Shown piece by piece: positions 23,948 to 37,323 of a stretch of DNA of 64,000 nucleotides (within the stretch, counting starts at the first letter, position 1; each line of letters opens with the position of its first letter). This DNA is from Lasioglossum baleicum (taxonomy: Eukaryota; Arthropoda; Insecta; Hymenoptera; Halictidae). Under the pieces are notes generated by a model that ran no database searches, was not told the origin of the DNA, and worked only from the letters and a program-made list of their open reading frames with translations. Both the position numbers and the translations under genes were made by a program. Location: positions 1,036,885 to 1,100,884 of the forward strand of contig NW_027469104.1 in the NCBI RefSeq assembly GCF_051020765.1, read 5' to 3'.

Positions 23948-26900
23948 ACGCGTTATGCGTTATGCGTTACGCGTTATGCGTTATGCGTTATGCGTTATGC
24001 GTTATGCGTTAAGCGTTATACGTTATGCGATATGCGTTATTCGTTATGCTTTATGCGTTATGCGTTGTGGGTTATCCGTTATGCGTCATGCGTTATCCGT
24101 TATGCGTTATGCGTTATGCGTTATGCGTTATGCGTTATGCGTTATGCGTTATGCGTTATGCGTTATGCGTTATGCGTTATGCGTTATGCGTTATGCGTTA
24201 TGCGTTACGCGTTATGCGTTATGCGTTATGCGTTATGCGTTAAGCGTTATACGTTATGCGTTATGCGTTATGCGTTATGCGTTATGCGTTATGCGTTATG
24301 CGTCATGCGTCATGCGTTATGCGTTATGCGTTATGCGTTATGCGTTATGCGTTATGCGTTATGCGTTATGCGTTGTGCGTTATGCGTTATGCGTTATGCG
24401 TTATGCGTTATTCGTTATGCGTTATGCGTTATGCGTTATGCGTTATGCGTTATGCGTTATGCGTTATGCGTTATGCGTTATGCGTTATGCGTTATGCGTT
24501 ATGCGTTATGCGTTATGCGTTATGCGTTATGCGTTATGCGTTATGCGTTATGCGTTATGCGTTATGCGTTATGCGTTATGCGTTATGCGTTATGCGTTAT
24601 GCGTTATGCGTTATGCGTTATGCTTTATGCGTTATGCGTTATGCGTTATGCGTTATGCGTTATGCGTTATGCGTTATGCGTCATGCGTTATGCGTTATGC
24701 GTTATTCGTTATGCGTTATGCGTTATGCGTTATGCGTTATGCGTTATGCGTTATGCGTTATGCGTTATGCGTTATGCGTTATGCGTTATGCGTTATGCGT
24801 TATGCGTTATGCGTTATGCGTTATGCGTTATGCGTTATGCGTCATGCGTCATGCGTTATGCGTTATGCGTTATGCGTTATGCGTTATGCGTTATGCGTTA
24901 TGCGTTATGCGTTATGCGTTGTGCGTTATGCGTTATGCGTTATGCGTTATGCGTTATTCGTTATGCGTTATGCGTTATGCGTTATGCGTTATGCGTTATG
25001 CGTTATGCGTTATGCGTTATGCGTTATGCGTTATGCGTTATGCGTTATGCGTTATGCGTTATGCGTTATGCGTTATGCGTTATGCGTTATGCGTTATGCG
25101 TTATGCGTTATGCGTTATGCGTTATGCGTTATGCGTTATGCGTTATGCGTTATGCGTTATGCGTTATGCGTTATGCGTTATGCGTTATGCGTTATGCGTT
25201 ATGCGTTATGCGTTATGCGTTATGCGTTATGCGTTATGCGTTATGCGTTATGCGTTATGCGTTATGCGTTATGCGTTATGCGTTATGCGTTATGCGTTAT
25301 GCGTTATGCGTTATGCGTTATGCGTTATGCGTTATGCGTTATGCGTTATGCGTTATGCGTTATGCGTTATGCGTTATGCGTTATGCGTTACGCGTTATGC
25401 GTTATGCGTTACGCGTTATGCGTTATGCGTTATGCGTTATGCGTTATGCGTTAAGCGTTATACGTTATGCGATATGCGTTATTCGTTATGCTTTATGCGT
25501 TATGCGTTGTGGGTTATCCGTTATGCGTCATGCGTTATCCGTTATGCGTTATGCGTTATGCGTTATGCGTTATGCGTTATGCGTTATGCGTTATGCGTTA
25601 TGCGTTATGCGTTATGCGTTATGCGTTATGCGTTATGCGTTATGCGTTATGCGTTACGCGTTATGCGTTATGCGTTATGCGTTATGCGTTAAGCGTTATA
25701 CGTTATGCGTTATGCGTTATGCGTTATGCGTTATGCGTTATGCGTTATGCGTTATGCGTTATGCGTTATGCGTTATGCGTTATGCTTTATGCGTTATGCG
25801 TTATGCGTTATGCGTTATGCGTTATGCGTTATGCGTTATGCGTTATGCGTTATGCGTTATGCGTTATGCGTTATGCGTTATGCGTTATGCGTTATGCGTT
25901 ATGCGTTATGCGTTATGCGTTATGCGTTATGCGTTATGCGTTATGCGTTATGCGTTATGCGTTATGCGTTATGCGTTATGCGTTATGCGTTATGCGTTAT
26001 GCGTTATGCGTTATGCGTTATGCGTTATGCGTTATGCGTTATGCGTTATGCGTTATGCGTTATGCGTTATGCGTTATGCGTTATGCGTTATGCGTTATGC
26101 GTTATGCGTTATGCGTTATGCGTTATGCGTTATGCGTTATGCGTTATGCGTTATGCGTTATGCGTTATGCGTTATGCGTTATGCGTTATGCGTTATGCGT
26201 TATGCGTTATGCGTTATGCGTTATGCGTTATGCGTTATGCGTTATGCGTTATGCGTTATGCGTTATGCGTTATGCGTTATTCGTTATGCGTTATGCGTTA
26301 TGCGTTGTGGGTTATCCGTTATGCGTCATGCGTTATCCGTTATGCGTTATGCGTTATGCGTTATCCGTTATGCGTTATCCGTTATGCGTTACGCGTTATG
26401 CGTTATGCGTTATGCGTTATGCGTTATGCGTCATGCGTTATGCGTTATGCGTTATTCGTTATGCGTTATGCGTTATGCGTTATGCGTTATGCGTTATGCG
26501 TTATGCGTTATGCGTTATGCGTTATGCGTTATGCGTTATGCGTTATGCGTTATGCGTTATGCGTTATGCGTTATGCGTTATGCGTTATGCGTTATGCGTT
26601 ATGCGTTATGCGTTATGCGTTATGCGTTATGCGTTATGCGTTATGCGTTATGCGTTATGCGTTATGCGTTATGCGTTATGCGTTATGCGTTATGCGTTAT
26701 GCGTTATGCGTTATGCGTTATGCGTTATGCGTTATGCGTTATGCGTTATGCGTTATGCGTTATGCGTTATGCGTTATGCGTTATGCGTTATGCGTTATGC
26801 GTTATGCGTTATGCGTTATGCGTTATGCGTTATGCGTTATGCGTTATGCGTTATGCGTTATGCGTTATCCGTTATGCGTTACGCGTTATGCGTTATGCGT

Positions 26901-27286
26901 TATGCGTTATGCGTTAAGCGTTATACGTTATGCGATATGCGTTATTCGTTATGCTTTATGCGTTATGCGTTGTGGGTTATCCGTTATGCGTCATGCGTTA
27001 TCCGTTATGCGTTATGCGTTATGCGTTATGCGTTATGCGTTATGCGTTATGCGTTATGCGTTATGCGTTATGCGTTATGCGTTATGCGTTATGCGTTATG
27101 CGTTATGCGTTACGCGTTATGCGTTATGCGTTATGCGTTATGCGTTATGCGTTATGCGTTATGCGTTATGCGTTATGCGTTATGCGTTATGCGTTATGCG
27201 TTTTGCGTTATGCGTTATGCGTTATGCATTATGCGTTATGCGTTATGCGTTATGCGTTATGCGTTATGCGTTATGCGTTATGCGTT

Positions 27287-27412
27287 ATGACTTTTTCATT
27301 GAGCGTTATGCGTTATGCGTAATGCGTTATGCATTATGCGTTATGCGTTATGCGTTATGCGTAATGCGTTATGAGTAATGTGTCATGCGTTATGCGTTAT
27401 GGACTATGCTTT
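27287..27412 (+). repeat. D-M pair, 84-bp spacing, with doubled M tail
   Basis: D at 27287, M at 27371. The usual leader is absent; TTGCGTT and ATGCATT lie upstream instead. After M, the 63-bp tail beginning at ATGGACT 27399 is repeated from 27462, with ATGGGTT replacing GTGGGTT in both. Confidence 0.93.
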
Positions 27413-28119
27413 ATGCGTTATGCGTTATGGGTTATCCGTTATGCGTCATGCGTTATCCGTTATGGACTATGCTTTATGCGTTATGCGTTATGGGTTATCC
27501 GTTATGCGTCATGCGTTATGCGTTATGCGTTATGCGTTATGCGTTATGCGTTATGCGTTATGCGTTATGCGTTATGCGTTATGCGTTATGCGTTATGCGT
27601 TATGCGTTATGCGTTATGCGTTATGCGTTATGCGTTATGCGTTATGCGTTATGCGTTATGCGTTATGCGTTATGCGTTATGCGTTATGCGTTATGCGTTA
27701 TGCGTTATGCGTTATGCGTTATGCGTTATGCGTTATGCGTTATGCGTTATGCGTTATGCGTTATGCGTTATGCGTTATGCGTTATGCGTTATGCGTTATG
27801 CGTTATGCGTTATGCGTTATGCGTTATGCGTTATGCGTTATGCGTTATGCGTTATGCGTTATGCGTTATGCGTTATTCGTTATGCGTTATGCGTTATGCG
27901 CTATGCGTTATGCGTTATCCGTTATGCGTTACGCGTTATGCGTTATGCGTTATGCGTTATGCGTTATGCGTCATGCGTTATCCGTTATGCGTTATGCGTT
28001 ATGCGTTATGCGTTATGCGTTATGCGTTATGCGTTATGCGTTATGCGTTATGCGTTATGCGTTATGCGTTATGTGTTATGCGTTGTGCTTTACGGGTTAT
28101 GCGATATGCGTTATGCGTT

Positions 28120-28245
28120 ATGACTTTTTCATTGAGCGTTATGCGTTATGCGTAATGCGTTATGCATTATGCGTTATGCGTTATGCGTTATGCGTAATGC
28201 GTTATGAGTAATGTGTCATGCGTTATGCGTTATGGACTATGCTTT
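28120..28245 (+). repeat. D-M pair, 84-bp spacing
   Basis: Full leader (ATGTGTT 28071, GTGCTTT 28085, ACGGGTT 28092), D at 28120, M at 28204, then GTGGGTT 28260 and ATCCATT 28288. With leader and tail the recognisable composite spans about 231 bp, 28071-28301. Confidence 0.94.
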
Positions 28246-29750
28246 ATGCGTTATGCGTTGTGGGTTATCCGTTATGCGTCATGCGTTATCCATTATGCTT
28301 TATGCGTTATGCGTTATGCGTTATCCGTTATGCGTTATCCGTTATGCGTTACGCGTTATGCGTTATGCGTTATGCGTTATGCGTTAAGCGTTATACGTTA
28401 TGCGATATGCGTTATTCGTTATGCGTTATGCGTTATGCGTTATGCGTTATGCGTTATGCGTTATGCGTTATGCGTTATGCGTTATGCGTTATGCGTCATG
28501 CGTCATGCGTTATGCGTTATGCGTTATGCGTTATGCGTTATGCGTTATGCGTTATGCGTTATGCGTTATGCGTTGTGCGTTATGCGTTATGCGTTATGCG
28601 TTATGCGTTATTCGTTATGCGTTATGCGTTATGCGTTACGCGTTATGCGTTATGCGTTATGCGTTATGCGTTAAGCGTTATACGTTATGCGATATGCGTT
28701 ATTCGTTACGCGTTATGCGTTATGCGTTATGCGTTATGCGTTATGCGTTATGCGTTATGCGTTATGCGTTATGCGTTATGCGTCATGCGTCATGCGTTAT
28801 GCGTTATGCGTTATGCGTTATGCGTTATGCGTTATGCGTTATGCGTTATGCGTTATGCGTTATGCGTTATGCGTTATGCGTTATCCGTTATGCGTTACGC
28901 GTTATGCGTTATGCGTTATGCGTTAAGCGTTATACGTTATGCGATATGCGTTATTCGTTATGCTTTATGCGTTATGCGTTGTGGGTTATCCGTTATGCGT
29001 CATGCGTTATCCGTTATGCGTTATGCGTTATGCGTTATGCGTTATGCGTTATGCGTTATGCGTTATGCGTTATGCGTTATGCGTTATGCGTTATGCGTTA
29101 TGCGTTATGCGTTATGCGTTATGCGTTATGCGTTATGCGTTATGCGTTATGCGTTATGCGTTATGCGTTATGCGTTATGCGTTATGCGTTATGCGTTATG
29201 CGTTATGCGTTATGCGTTATGCGTTATGCGTTATGCGTTATGCGTTTTGCGTTATGCGTTATGCGTTATGCATTATGCGTTATGCGTTATGCGTTATGCG
29301 TTATGCGTTATGCGTTATGCGTTATGCGTTATGCGTTATGCGTTATGCGTTATGCGTTATGCGTTATGCGTTATGCGTTATGCGTTATGCGTTATGCGTT
29401 ATGCGTTATGCGTTATGCGTTATGCGTTATGCGTTATGCGTTATGCGTTATTCGTTATGCGTTATGCGTTATGCGCTATGCGTTATGCGTTATCCGTTAT
29501 GCGTTACGCGTTATGCGTTATGCGTTATTCGTTATGCGTTATGCGTTATGCGCTATGCGTTATGCGTTATCCGTTATGCGTTACGCGTTATGCGTTATGC
29601 GTTATGCGTTATGCGTTATGCGTCATGCGTTATCCGTTATGCGTTATGCGTTATGCGTTATGCGTTATGCGTTATGCGTTATGCGTTATGCGTTATGCGT
29701 TATGTGTTATGCGTTGTGCTTTACGGGTTATGCGATATGCGTTATGCGTT

Positions 29751-29876
29751 ATGACTTTTTCATTGAGCGTTATGCGTTATGCGTAATGCGTTATGCATTA
29801 TGCGTTATGCGTTATGCGTTATGCGTAATGCGTTATGAGTAATGTGTCATGCGTTATGCGTTATGGACTATGCTTT
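29751..29876 (+). repeat. D-M pair, 84-bp spacing
   Basis: Same class as the pair at 28120: full leader at 29702, ATCCATT after M. Upstream the ATTCGTT...ATGCGCT...ATCCGTT...ACGCGTT group is present twice in succession (about 29451 and 29528). Confidence 0.93.
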
Positions 29877-30814
29877 ATGCGTTATGCGTTGTGGGTTATC
29901 CGTTATGCGTCATGCGTTATCCATTATGCTTTATGCGTTATGCGTTATGCGTTATCCGTTATGCGTTATCCGTTATGCGTTACGCGTTATGCGTTATGCG
30001 TTATGCGTTATGCGTTAAGCGTTATACGTTATGCGATATGCGTTATTCGTTATGCGTTATGCGTTATGCGTTATGCGTTATGCGTTATGCGTTATGCGTT
30101 ATGCGTTATGCGTTATGCGTTATGCGTCATGCGTCATGCGTTATGCGTTATGCGTTATGCGTTATGCGTTATGCGTTATGCGTTATGCGTTGTGCGTTAT
30201 GCGTTATGCGTTATGCGTTATGCGTTATTCGTTATGCGTTATGCGTTATGCGTTATGCGTTATGCGTTATGCGTTATGCGTTATGCGTTATGCGTTATGC
30301 GTTATGCGTTATGCGTTATGCGTTATGCGTTATGCGTTATGCGTTATGCGTTATGCGTTATGCGTTATGCGTTATGCGTTATGCGTTATGCGTTATGCGT
30401 TATGCGTTATGCGTTATGCGTTATGCGTTATGCGTTATGCGTTATGCGTTATGCGTTATGCGTTATGCGTTATGCGTTATGCGTTATGCGTTATGCGTTA
30501 TGCGTTATGCGTTATGCGTTATGCGTTATGCGTTATGCGTTATGCGTTATGCGTTATGCGTTATGCGTTATGCGTTATGCGTTATGCGTTATGCGTTATG
30601 CGTTATGCGTTATGCGTTATGCGTTATGCGTTATGCGTTATGCGTTATGCGTTATGCGTTATGCGTTATGCGTTATGCGTTATGCGTTATGCGTTATGCG
30701 TTATGCGTTATGCGTTATGCGTTATGCGTTATGCGTTATGCGTTATGCGTTATGCGTTATGCGTTATGTGTTATGCGTTGTGCTTTACGGGTTATGCGAT
30801 ATGCGTTATGCGTT

Positions 30815-30933
30815 ATGACTTTTTCATTGAGCGTTATGCGTTATGCGTAATGCGTTATGCATTATGCGTTATGCGTTATGCGTAATGCGTTATGAGTAAT
30901 GTGTCATGCGTTATGCGTTATGGACTATGCTTT
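30815..30933 (+). repeat. D-M pair, 77-bp spacing
   Basis: One canonical unit fewer than the 84-bp class. Leader at 30766. The GTGGGTT cassette after M (30892) lacks ATGCGTC. The same combination occurs at 53879 and 59255. Confidence 0.93.
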
Positions 30934-32095
30934 ATGCGTTATGCGTTGTGGGTTATCCGTTATGCGTTATGCGTTATGCGTTATGCGTTATCCGTTATGC
31001 GTTATCCGTTATGCGTTACGCGTTATGCGTTATGCGTTATGCGTTATGCGTTAAGCGTTATACGTTATGCGATATGCGTTATTCGTTATGCGTTATGCGT
31101 TATGCGTTATGCGTTATGCGTTATGCGTTATGCGTTATGCGTTATGCGTTATGCGTTATGCGTTATGCGTTATGCGTTATGCGTTATGCGTTATGCGTTA
31201 TGCGTTATGCGTTATGCGTTATGCGTTATGCGTTATGCGTTATGCGTTATGCTTTATGCGTTATGCGTTATGCGTTATGCGTTATGCGTTATGCGTTATG
31301 CGTTATGCGTTATGCGTCATGCGTGATGCGTTATGCGTTCTGCGTTATGCGTTATGCGTTATGCGTTATGCGTTATGCGTTATGCGTTATGCGTTATGCG
31401 TTATGCGTTATGCGTTATGCGTTATGCGTTACGCGTTATGCGTTATGCGTTATGCGTTATGCGTTATGCGTTATGCGTTATGCGTTATGCGTTATGCGTT
31501 ATGCGTTATGCGTTATGCGTTATGCGTTATGCGTTATGCGTTATGCGTTATGCGTTATGCGTTATGCGTTATGCGTGATGCGTTATGCGTTATGCGTTAT
31601 GCGTTATGCGTTATGCGTTATCCGTTATGCGTTACGCGTTATGCGTTATGCGTTATGCGTTATGCGTTATGCGTCATGCGTTATCCGTTATGCGTTATGC
31701 GTTATGCGTTATGCGTTATGCGTTATGCGTTATGCGTTATGCGTTATGCGTTATGCGTTATGCGTTATGCGTTATGCGTTATGCGTTATGCGTTATGCGT
31801 TATGCGTTATGCGTTATGCGTTATGCGTTATGCGTTATGCGTTATGCGTTATGCGTTATGCGTTATGCGTTATGCGTTATGCGTTATGCGTTATGCGTTA
31901 TGCGTTATGCGTTATGCGTTATGCGTTATGCGTTATGCGTTATGCGTTATGCGTTATGCGTTATGCGTTATGTGTTATGCTCTGTGCTTTACGGGTTATG
32001 CGATATGCGTTATGCGTTATGACTTTTTCATTGAGCGTTATGCGTTATGCGTAATGCGTTATGCATTATGCGTTATGCGTTATGCGTAATGCGTT
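30892..32095 (+). repeat. U segment, copy 1
   Basis: A block from one M to the next containing, in order, a cassette lacking ATGCGTC, a pentad (31067), ATGCTTT, ATGCGTC, CTGCGTT, ACGCGTT, ATGCGTG, ATCCGTT, and the ATGCTCT-bearing leader of the next D. Related copies are 53956-55047 and 59332-60444. This copy carries an extra ATGCGTG near 31320 and is the longest at 1,204 bp. Confidence 0.85.
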
Positions 32096-32137
32096 ATGAG
32101 TAATGTGTCATGCGTTATGCGTTATGGACAATGCTTT
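32019..32137 (+). repeat. D-M pair, 77-bp spacing, ATGCTCT leader and ATGGACA
   Basis: The leader has ATGCTCT in place of a canonical unit, and M (32096) has ATGGACA rather than ATGGACT. These two marks always travel together, in five copies. Confidence 0.93.
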
Positions 32138-32361
32138 ATGCGTTATGCGTTATGCGTTATGCGTTATTCGTTATGCGTTATGCGTTATGCGTTATGCGTT
32201 ATGCGTTATGCGTTATGCGTTATGCGTTATGCGTTATGCGTTATGCGTTATGCGTTATGCGTTATGCGTTATGCGTTATGCGTTATGCGTTATGCGTTAT
32301 GCGTTATGCGTTATGCGTTATGCGTTATGCGTTATGCGTTATGCGTTATGCGTAATGCGTT

Positions 32362-32403
32362 ATGAGTAATGTGTCATGCGTTATGCGATATGGACTATGC
32401 TTT
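32362..32403 (+). repeat. M island without D, ATGCGAT variant
   Basis: Only 266 bp after the previous M. The unit before ATGGACT is ATGCGAT, unique among the 29 copies. It is followed by GTGGGTT, ATCCGTT, ATGCGTC and a perfect run to the D island at 32775. Confidence 0.92.
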
Positions 32404-32774
32404 ATGCGTTATGCGTTGTGGGTTATCCGTTATGCGTCATGCGTTATGCGTTATGCGTTATGCGTTATGCGTTATGCGTTATGCGTTATGCGTTATGCGT
32501 TATGCGTTATGCGTTATGCGTTATGCGTTATGCGTTATGCGTTATGCGTTATGCGTTATGCGTTATGCGTTATGCGTTATGCGTTATGCGTTATGCGTTA
32601 TGCGTTATGCGTTATGCGTTATGCGTTATGCGTTATGCGTTATGCGTTATGCGTTATGCGTTATGCGTTATGCGTTATGCGTTATGCGTTATGCGTTATG
32701 CGTTATGCGTTATGCGTTATGCGTTATGCGTTATGCGTTATGCGTTATGCGTTATGCGTTATGCGTTATGCGTT

Positions 32775-32795
32775 ATGACTTTTTCATTGAACGTT
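32775..32795 (+). repeat. D island, GAACG type, no leader
   Basis: Perfect heptamers reach it directly from upstream. It opens the W segment, in which ATGCGTC and GTGCGTT units, a family-2 cassette and a second pentad follow. Confidence 0.93.
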
Positions 32796-33838
32796 ATGCG
32801 TTATGCGATATGCGTTATGCGTTATGCGTTATGCGTTATGCGTTATGCGTTATGCGTTATGCGTTATGCGTTATGCGTTATGCGTTATGCGTTATGCGTT
32901 ATGCGTCATGCGTCGTGCGTTATGCGTTATGCGTTATGCGTTATGCGTTATGCGTTATGCGTTATGCGTTATGCGTTATGCGTTATGCGTTATGCGTTAT
33001 GCGTTATGCGTTATGCGTTATGCGTTATGCGTTATGCGTTATGCGTTATGCGTTATGCGTTATGCGTTATGCGTTATGCGTTATGCGTTATGCGTTATGC
33101 GTTATGCGTTATGCGTTATGCGTTATGCGTTATGCGTTATGCGTTATGCGTTATGCGTTATGCGTTAAGCGTTATACGTTATGCGATATGCGTTATTCGT
33201 TATGCTTTATGCGTTATGCGTTGTGGGTTATCCGTTATGCGTCATGCGTTATCCGTTATGCGTTATGCGTTATGCGTTATGCGTTATCCGTTATGCGTTT
33301 TCCGTTATGCGTTACGCGTTATGCGTTATGCGTTATGCGTTATGCGTTAAGCGTTATACGTTATGCGATATGCGTTATTCGTTATGCGTTATGCGTTATG
33401 CGTTATGCGTTATGCGTTATGCGTTATGCGTTATGCGTTATGCGTTATGCGTTATGCGTTATGCGTTATGCGTTATGCGTTATGCGTTATGCGTTATGCG
33501 TTATGCGTTATGCGTTATGCGTTATGCGTTATGCGTTATGCGTTATGCGTTATGCGTTATGCGTTATGCGTTATGCGTTATGCGTTATGCGTTATGCGTT
33601 ATGCGTTATGCGTTATGCGTTATGCGTTATGCGTTATGCGTTATGCGTTATGCGTTATGCGTTATGCGTTATGCGTTATGCGTTATGCGTTATGCGTTAT
33701 GCGTTATGCGTTATGCGTTATGCGTTAAGCGTTATGCGTTATGCGATATGCGTTATGCGTTATGCGTTATGCGTTATGCGTTATGCGTTATGCGTTATGC
33801 GTTATACGTTATGCGATATGCGTTATTCGTTATCCGTT

Positions 33839-34559
33839 ATGCGTTATGCGTTATGCGTTATGCGTTATGCGTTATGCGTTATGCGTTATGCGTTATGCGT
33901 TATGCGTTATGCGTTATGCGTTATGCGTTATGCGTTATGCGTTATGCGTTATGCGTTATGCGTTATGCGTTATGCGTTATGCGTTATGCGTTATGCGTTA
34001 TGCGTTATGCGTTATGCGTTATGCGTTATGCGTTATGCGTTATGCGTTATGCGTTATGCGTTATGCGTTATGCGTTATGCGTTATGCGTTATGCGTTATG
34101 CGTTATGCGTTATGCGTTATGCGTTATGCGTTATGCGTTATGCGTTATGCGTTATGCGTTATGCGTTATGCGTTATGCGTTATGCGTTATGCGTTATGCG
34201 TTATGCGTTATGCGTTATGCGTTATGCGTTATGCGTTATGCGTTATGCGTTATGCGTTATGCGTTATGCGTTATGCGTTATGCGTTATGCGTTATGCGTT
34301 ATGCGTTATGCGTTATGCGTTATGCGTTATGCGTTATGCGTTATGCGTTATGCGTTATGCGTTATGCGTTATGCGTTATGCGTTATGCGTTATGCGTTAT
34401 GCGTTATGCGTTATGCGTTATGCGTTATGCGTTATGCGTTATGCGTTATGCGTTATGCGTTATGCGTTATGCGTTATGCGTTATGCGTTATGCGTTATGC
34501 GTTATGCGTTATGCGTTATGCGTTATGCGTTATGCGTTATGCGTTATGCGTTATGCGTT
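33839..34559 (+). repeat. Perfect heptamer run, 721 bp (103 units)
   Basis: Bounded by ATCCGTT (33832) and ATTCGTT (34560). The matching run in the W copy at 57.3 kb is 574 bp (58303-58876), so the run length differs between copies while the bordering islands match. Confidence 0.92.
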
Positions 34560-34944
34560 ATTCGTTATGCGTTATGCGTTATGCGTTGTGGGTTATCCGT
34601 TATGCGTCATGCGTTATCCGTTATGCGTTATGCGTTATGCGTTATCCGTTATGCGTTATCCGTTATGCGTTACGCGTTATGCGTTATGCGTTATGCGTTA
34701 TGCGTTATGCGTTATGCGTTATGCGTTATGCGTTATGCGTTATGCGTTATGCGTTATGCGTTATGCGTTATGCGTTATGCGTTATGCGTTATGCGTTATG
34801 CGTTATGCGTTATGCGTTATGCGTTATGCGTTATGCGTTATGCGTTATGCGTTATGCGTTATGCGTTATGCGTTATGCGTTATGCGTTACGCGTTATGCG
34901 TTATGCGTTATGCGTTATGCGTTATGCGTTAAGCGTTATACGTT

Positions 34945-36301
34945 ATGCGATATGCGTTATTCGTTATGCTTTATGCGTTATGCGTTGTGGGTTATCCGTT
35001 ATGCGTCATGCGTTATCCGTTATGCGTTATGCGTTATGCGTTATGCGTTATGCGTTATGCGTTATGCGTTATGCGTTATGCGTTATGCGTTATGCGTTAT
35101 GCGTTACGCGTTATGCGTTATGCGTTATGCGTTATGCGTTAAGCGTTATACGTTATGCGTTATGCGTTATGCGTTATGCGTTATGCGTTATGCGTTATGC
35201 GTTATGCGTTATGCGTTATGCGTTATGCGTTATGCTTTATGCGTTATGCGTTATGCGTTATGCGTTATGCGTTATGCGTTATGCGTTATGCGTTATGCGT
35301 TATGCGTTATGCGTTATGCGTTATGCGTTAAGCGTTATACGTTATGCGATTGCGTTATTCGTTATGCGTTATGCGTTATGCGTTATGCGTTATGCGTTAT
35401 GCGTTATGCGTTATGCGTTATGCGTTATGCGTTATGCGTTATGCGTTATGCGTCATGCGTCATGCGTTATGCGTTATGCGTTATGCGTTATGCGTTATGC
35501 GTTATGCGTTATGCGTTATGCGTTGTGCGTTATGCGTTATGCGTTATGCGTTATGCGTTATTCGTTATGCGTTATGCGTTATGCGTTATGCGTTATGCGT
35601 TATGCGTTATGCGTTATGCGTTATGCGTTATGCGTTATGCGTTATGCGTTATGCGTTATGCGTTATGCGTTATGCGTTATGCGTTATCCGTTATGCGTTA
35701 CGCGTTATGCGTTATGCGTTATGCGTTATGCGTTAAGCGTTATACGTTATGCGATATGCGTTATTCGTTATGCTTTATGCGTTATGCGTTGTGGGTTATC
35801 CGTTATGCGTCATGCGTTATCCGTTATGCGTTATGCGTTATGCGTTATGCGTTATGCGGTATGCGTTATGCGTTATGCGTTATGCGTTATGCGTTATGCG
35901 TTATGCGTTATGCGTTATGCGTTATGCGTTATGCGTTATGCGTTATGCGTTATGCGTTATGCGTTATGCGTTATGCGTTATGCGTTATGCGTTATGCGTT
36001 ATGCGTTATGCGTTATGCGTTATGCGTTATGCGTTATGCGTTATGCGTTATGCGTTATGCGTTATGCGTTATGCGTTATGCGTTATGCGTTATGCGTTAT
36101 GCGTTATGCGTTATGCGTTATGCGTTATGCGTTATGCGTTATGCGTTATGCGTTATGCGTTATGCGTTATGCGTTATGCGTTATGCGTTATGCGTTATGC
36201 GTTATGCGTTATGCGTTATGCGTTATGCGTTATGCGTTATCCGTTATGCGTTACGCGTTATGCGTTATGCGTCATGCGTTATGCGTTAAGCGTTATACGT
36301 T
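34945..36301 (+). repeat. Segment related to 13995-14861 plus 16815-17395
   Basis: Family-2 cassette 34945, the 1-bp deletion 35350, double ATGCGTC, GTGCGTT, family-2 cassette 35749 and ATGCGGT 35854. The first locus has the same order but with 1,953 extra bases between the cassette at 14862 and the one at 16815. ATGCGGT lies 105 bp after ATGCGAT at both loci. Confidence 0.85.
35344..35356 (+). other. Register break 2: 1-bp deletion after ATGCGAT
   Basis: ATGCGAT is followed by TGCGTT, exactly as at 14387. Unit starts downstream move by one more base and stay there to the window end. AAGCGTT-ATACGTT upstream and ATTCGTT downstream match the first case. Confidence 0.95.
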
Positions 36302-37190
36302 ATGCGATATGCGTTATTCGTTATGCTTTATGCGTTATGCGTTGTGGGTTATCCGTTATGCGTCATGCGTTATCCGTTATGCGTTATGCGTTATGCGTTA
36401 TGCGTTATGCGTTATGCGTTATGCGTTATGCGTTATGCGTTATGCGTTATGCGTTATGCGTTATGCGTTATGCGTTATGCGTTATGCGTTATGCGTTATG
36501 CGTTATGCGTTATGCGTTATGCGTTATGCGTTATGCGTTATGCGTTATGCGTTATGCGTTATGCGTTATGCGTTATGCGTTATGCGTTATTCGTTATGCG
36601 TTATGCGTTATGCGTTGTGGGTTATCCGTTATGCGTCATGCGTTATCCGTTATGCGTTATGCGTTATGCGTTATCCGTTATGCGTTATCCGTTATGCGTT
36701 ACGCGTTATGCGTCATGCGTTATGCGTTATGCGTTATGCGTTATGCGTCATGCGTTATGCGTTATGCGTTATTCGTTATGCGTTATGCGTTATGCGTTAT
36801 GCGTTATGCGTTATGCGTTATGCGTTATGCGTTATGCGTTATGCGTTATGCGTTATGCGTTATGCGTTATGCGTTATGCGTTATGCGTTATGCGTTATGC
36901 GTTATGCGTTATGCGTTATGCGTTATGCGTTATGCGTTATGCGTTATGCGTTATGCGTTATGCGTTATGCGTTATGCGTTATGCGTTATGCGTTATGCGT
37001 TATGCGTTATGCGTTATGCGTTATGCGTTATGCGTTATGCGTTATGCGTTATGCGTTATGCGTTATGCGTTATGCGTTATGCGTTATGCGTTATGCGTTA
37101 TGCGTTATGCGTTATGCGTTATGCGTTATGCGTTATGCGTTATGTGTTATGCGTTGTGCTTTACGGGTTATGCGATATGCGTTATGCGTT

Positions 37191-37211
37191 ATGACTTTTT
37201 CATTGAACGTT
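37191..37211 (+). repeat. D island, GAACG type, first of a tandem pair
   Basis: Leader at 37142. It is followed by the private unit ATCAGTT, then a second full leader at 37275. Distance to the next D is 133 bp (19 units). Confidence 0.93.
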
Positions 37212-37323
37212 ATGCGTTATCAGTTATGCGTTATGCGTTATGCGTTATGCGTTATGCGTTATGCGTTATGCGTTATGTGTTATGCGTTGTGCTTTACGGG
37301 TTATGCGATATGCGTTATGCGTT

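Larger units (their letters stand above)
22562..33180 (+). repeat. Array domain 5: D-M-rich region
   Basis: Six D-M pairs (D at 22562, 27287, 28120, 29751, 30815, 32019), one M alone (32362) and one D alone (32775) lie in 10.6 kb. An interval from 22.8 to 26.9 kb carries pentads, double ATGCGTC, GTGCGTT and family-2 cassettes instead. A perfect run occupies 23360-23947 (84 units) and another 30234-30765 (76 units). Islands of TTGCGTT followed by ATGCATT lie near 27202 and 29245. No gene is visible. Confidence 0.92.
32775..34559 (+). repeat. W segment, copy 1
   Basis: Order: D 32775, CGTCGTG near 32906, family-2 cassette 33181, TTCCGTT, pentad 33363, AAGCGTT without ATACGTT near 33726, ATGCGAT, ATACGTT near 33804, ATTCGTT, ATCCGTT 33832, then a long perfect run. 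Related copies begin at 55419, 57260 and 62832. The cassette-to-pentad distance is 182 bp in all four. Confidence 0.88.
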
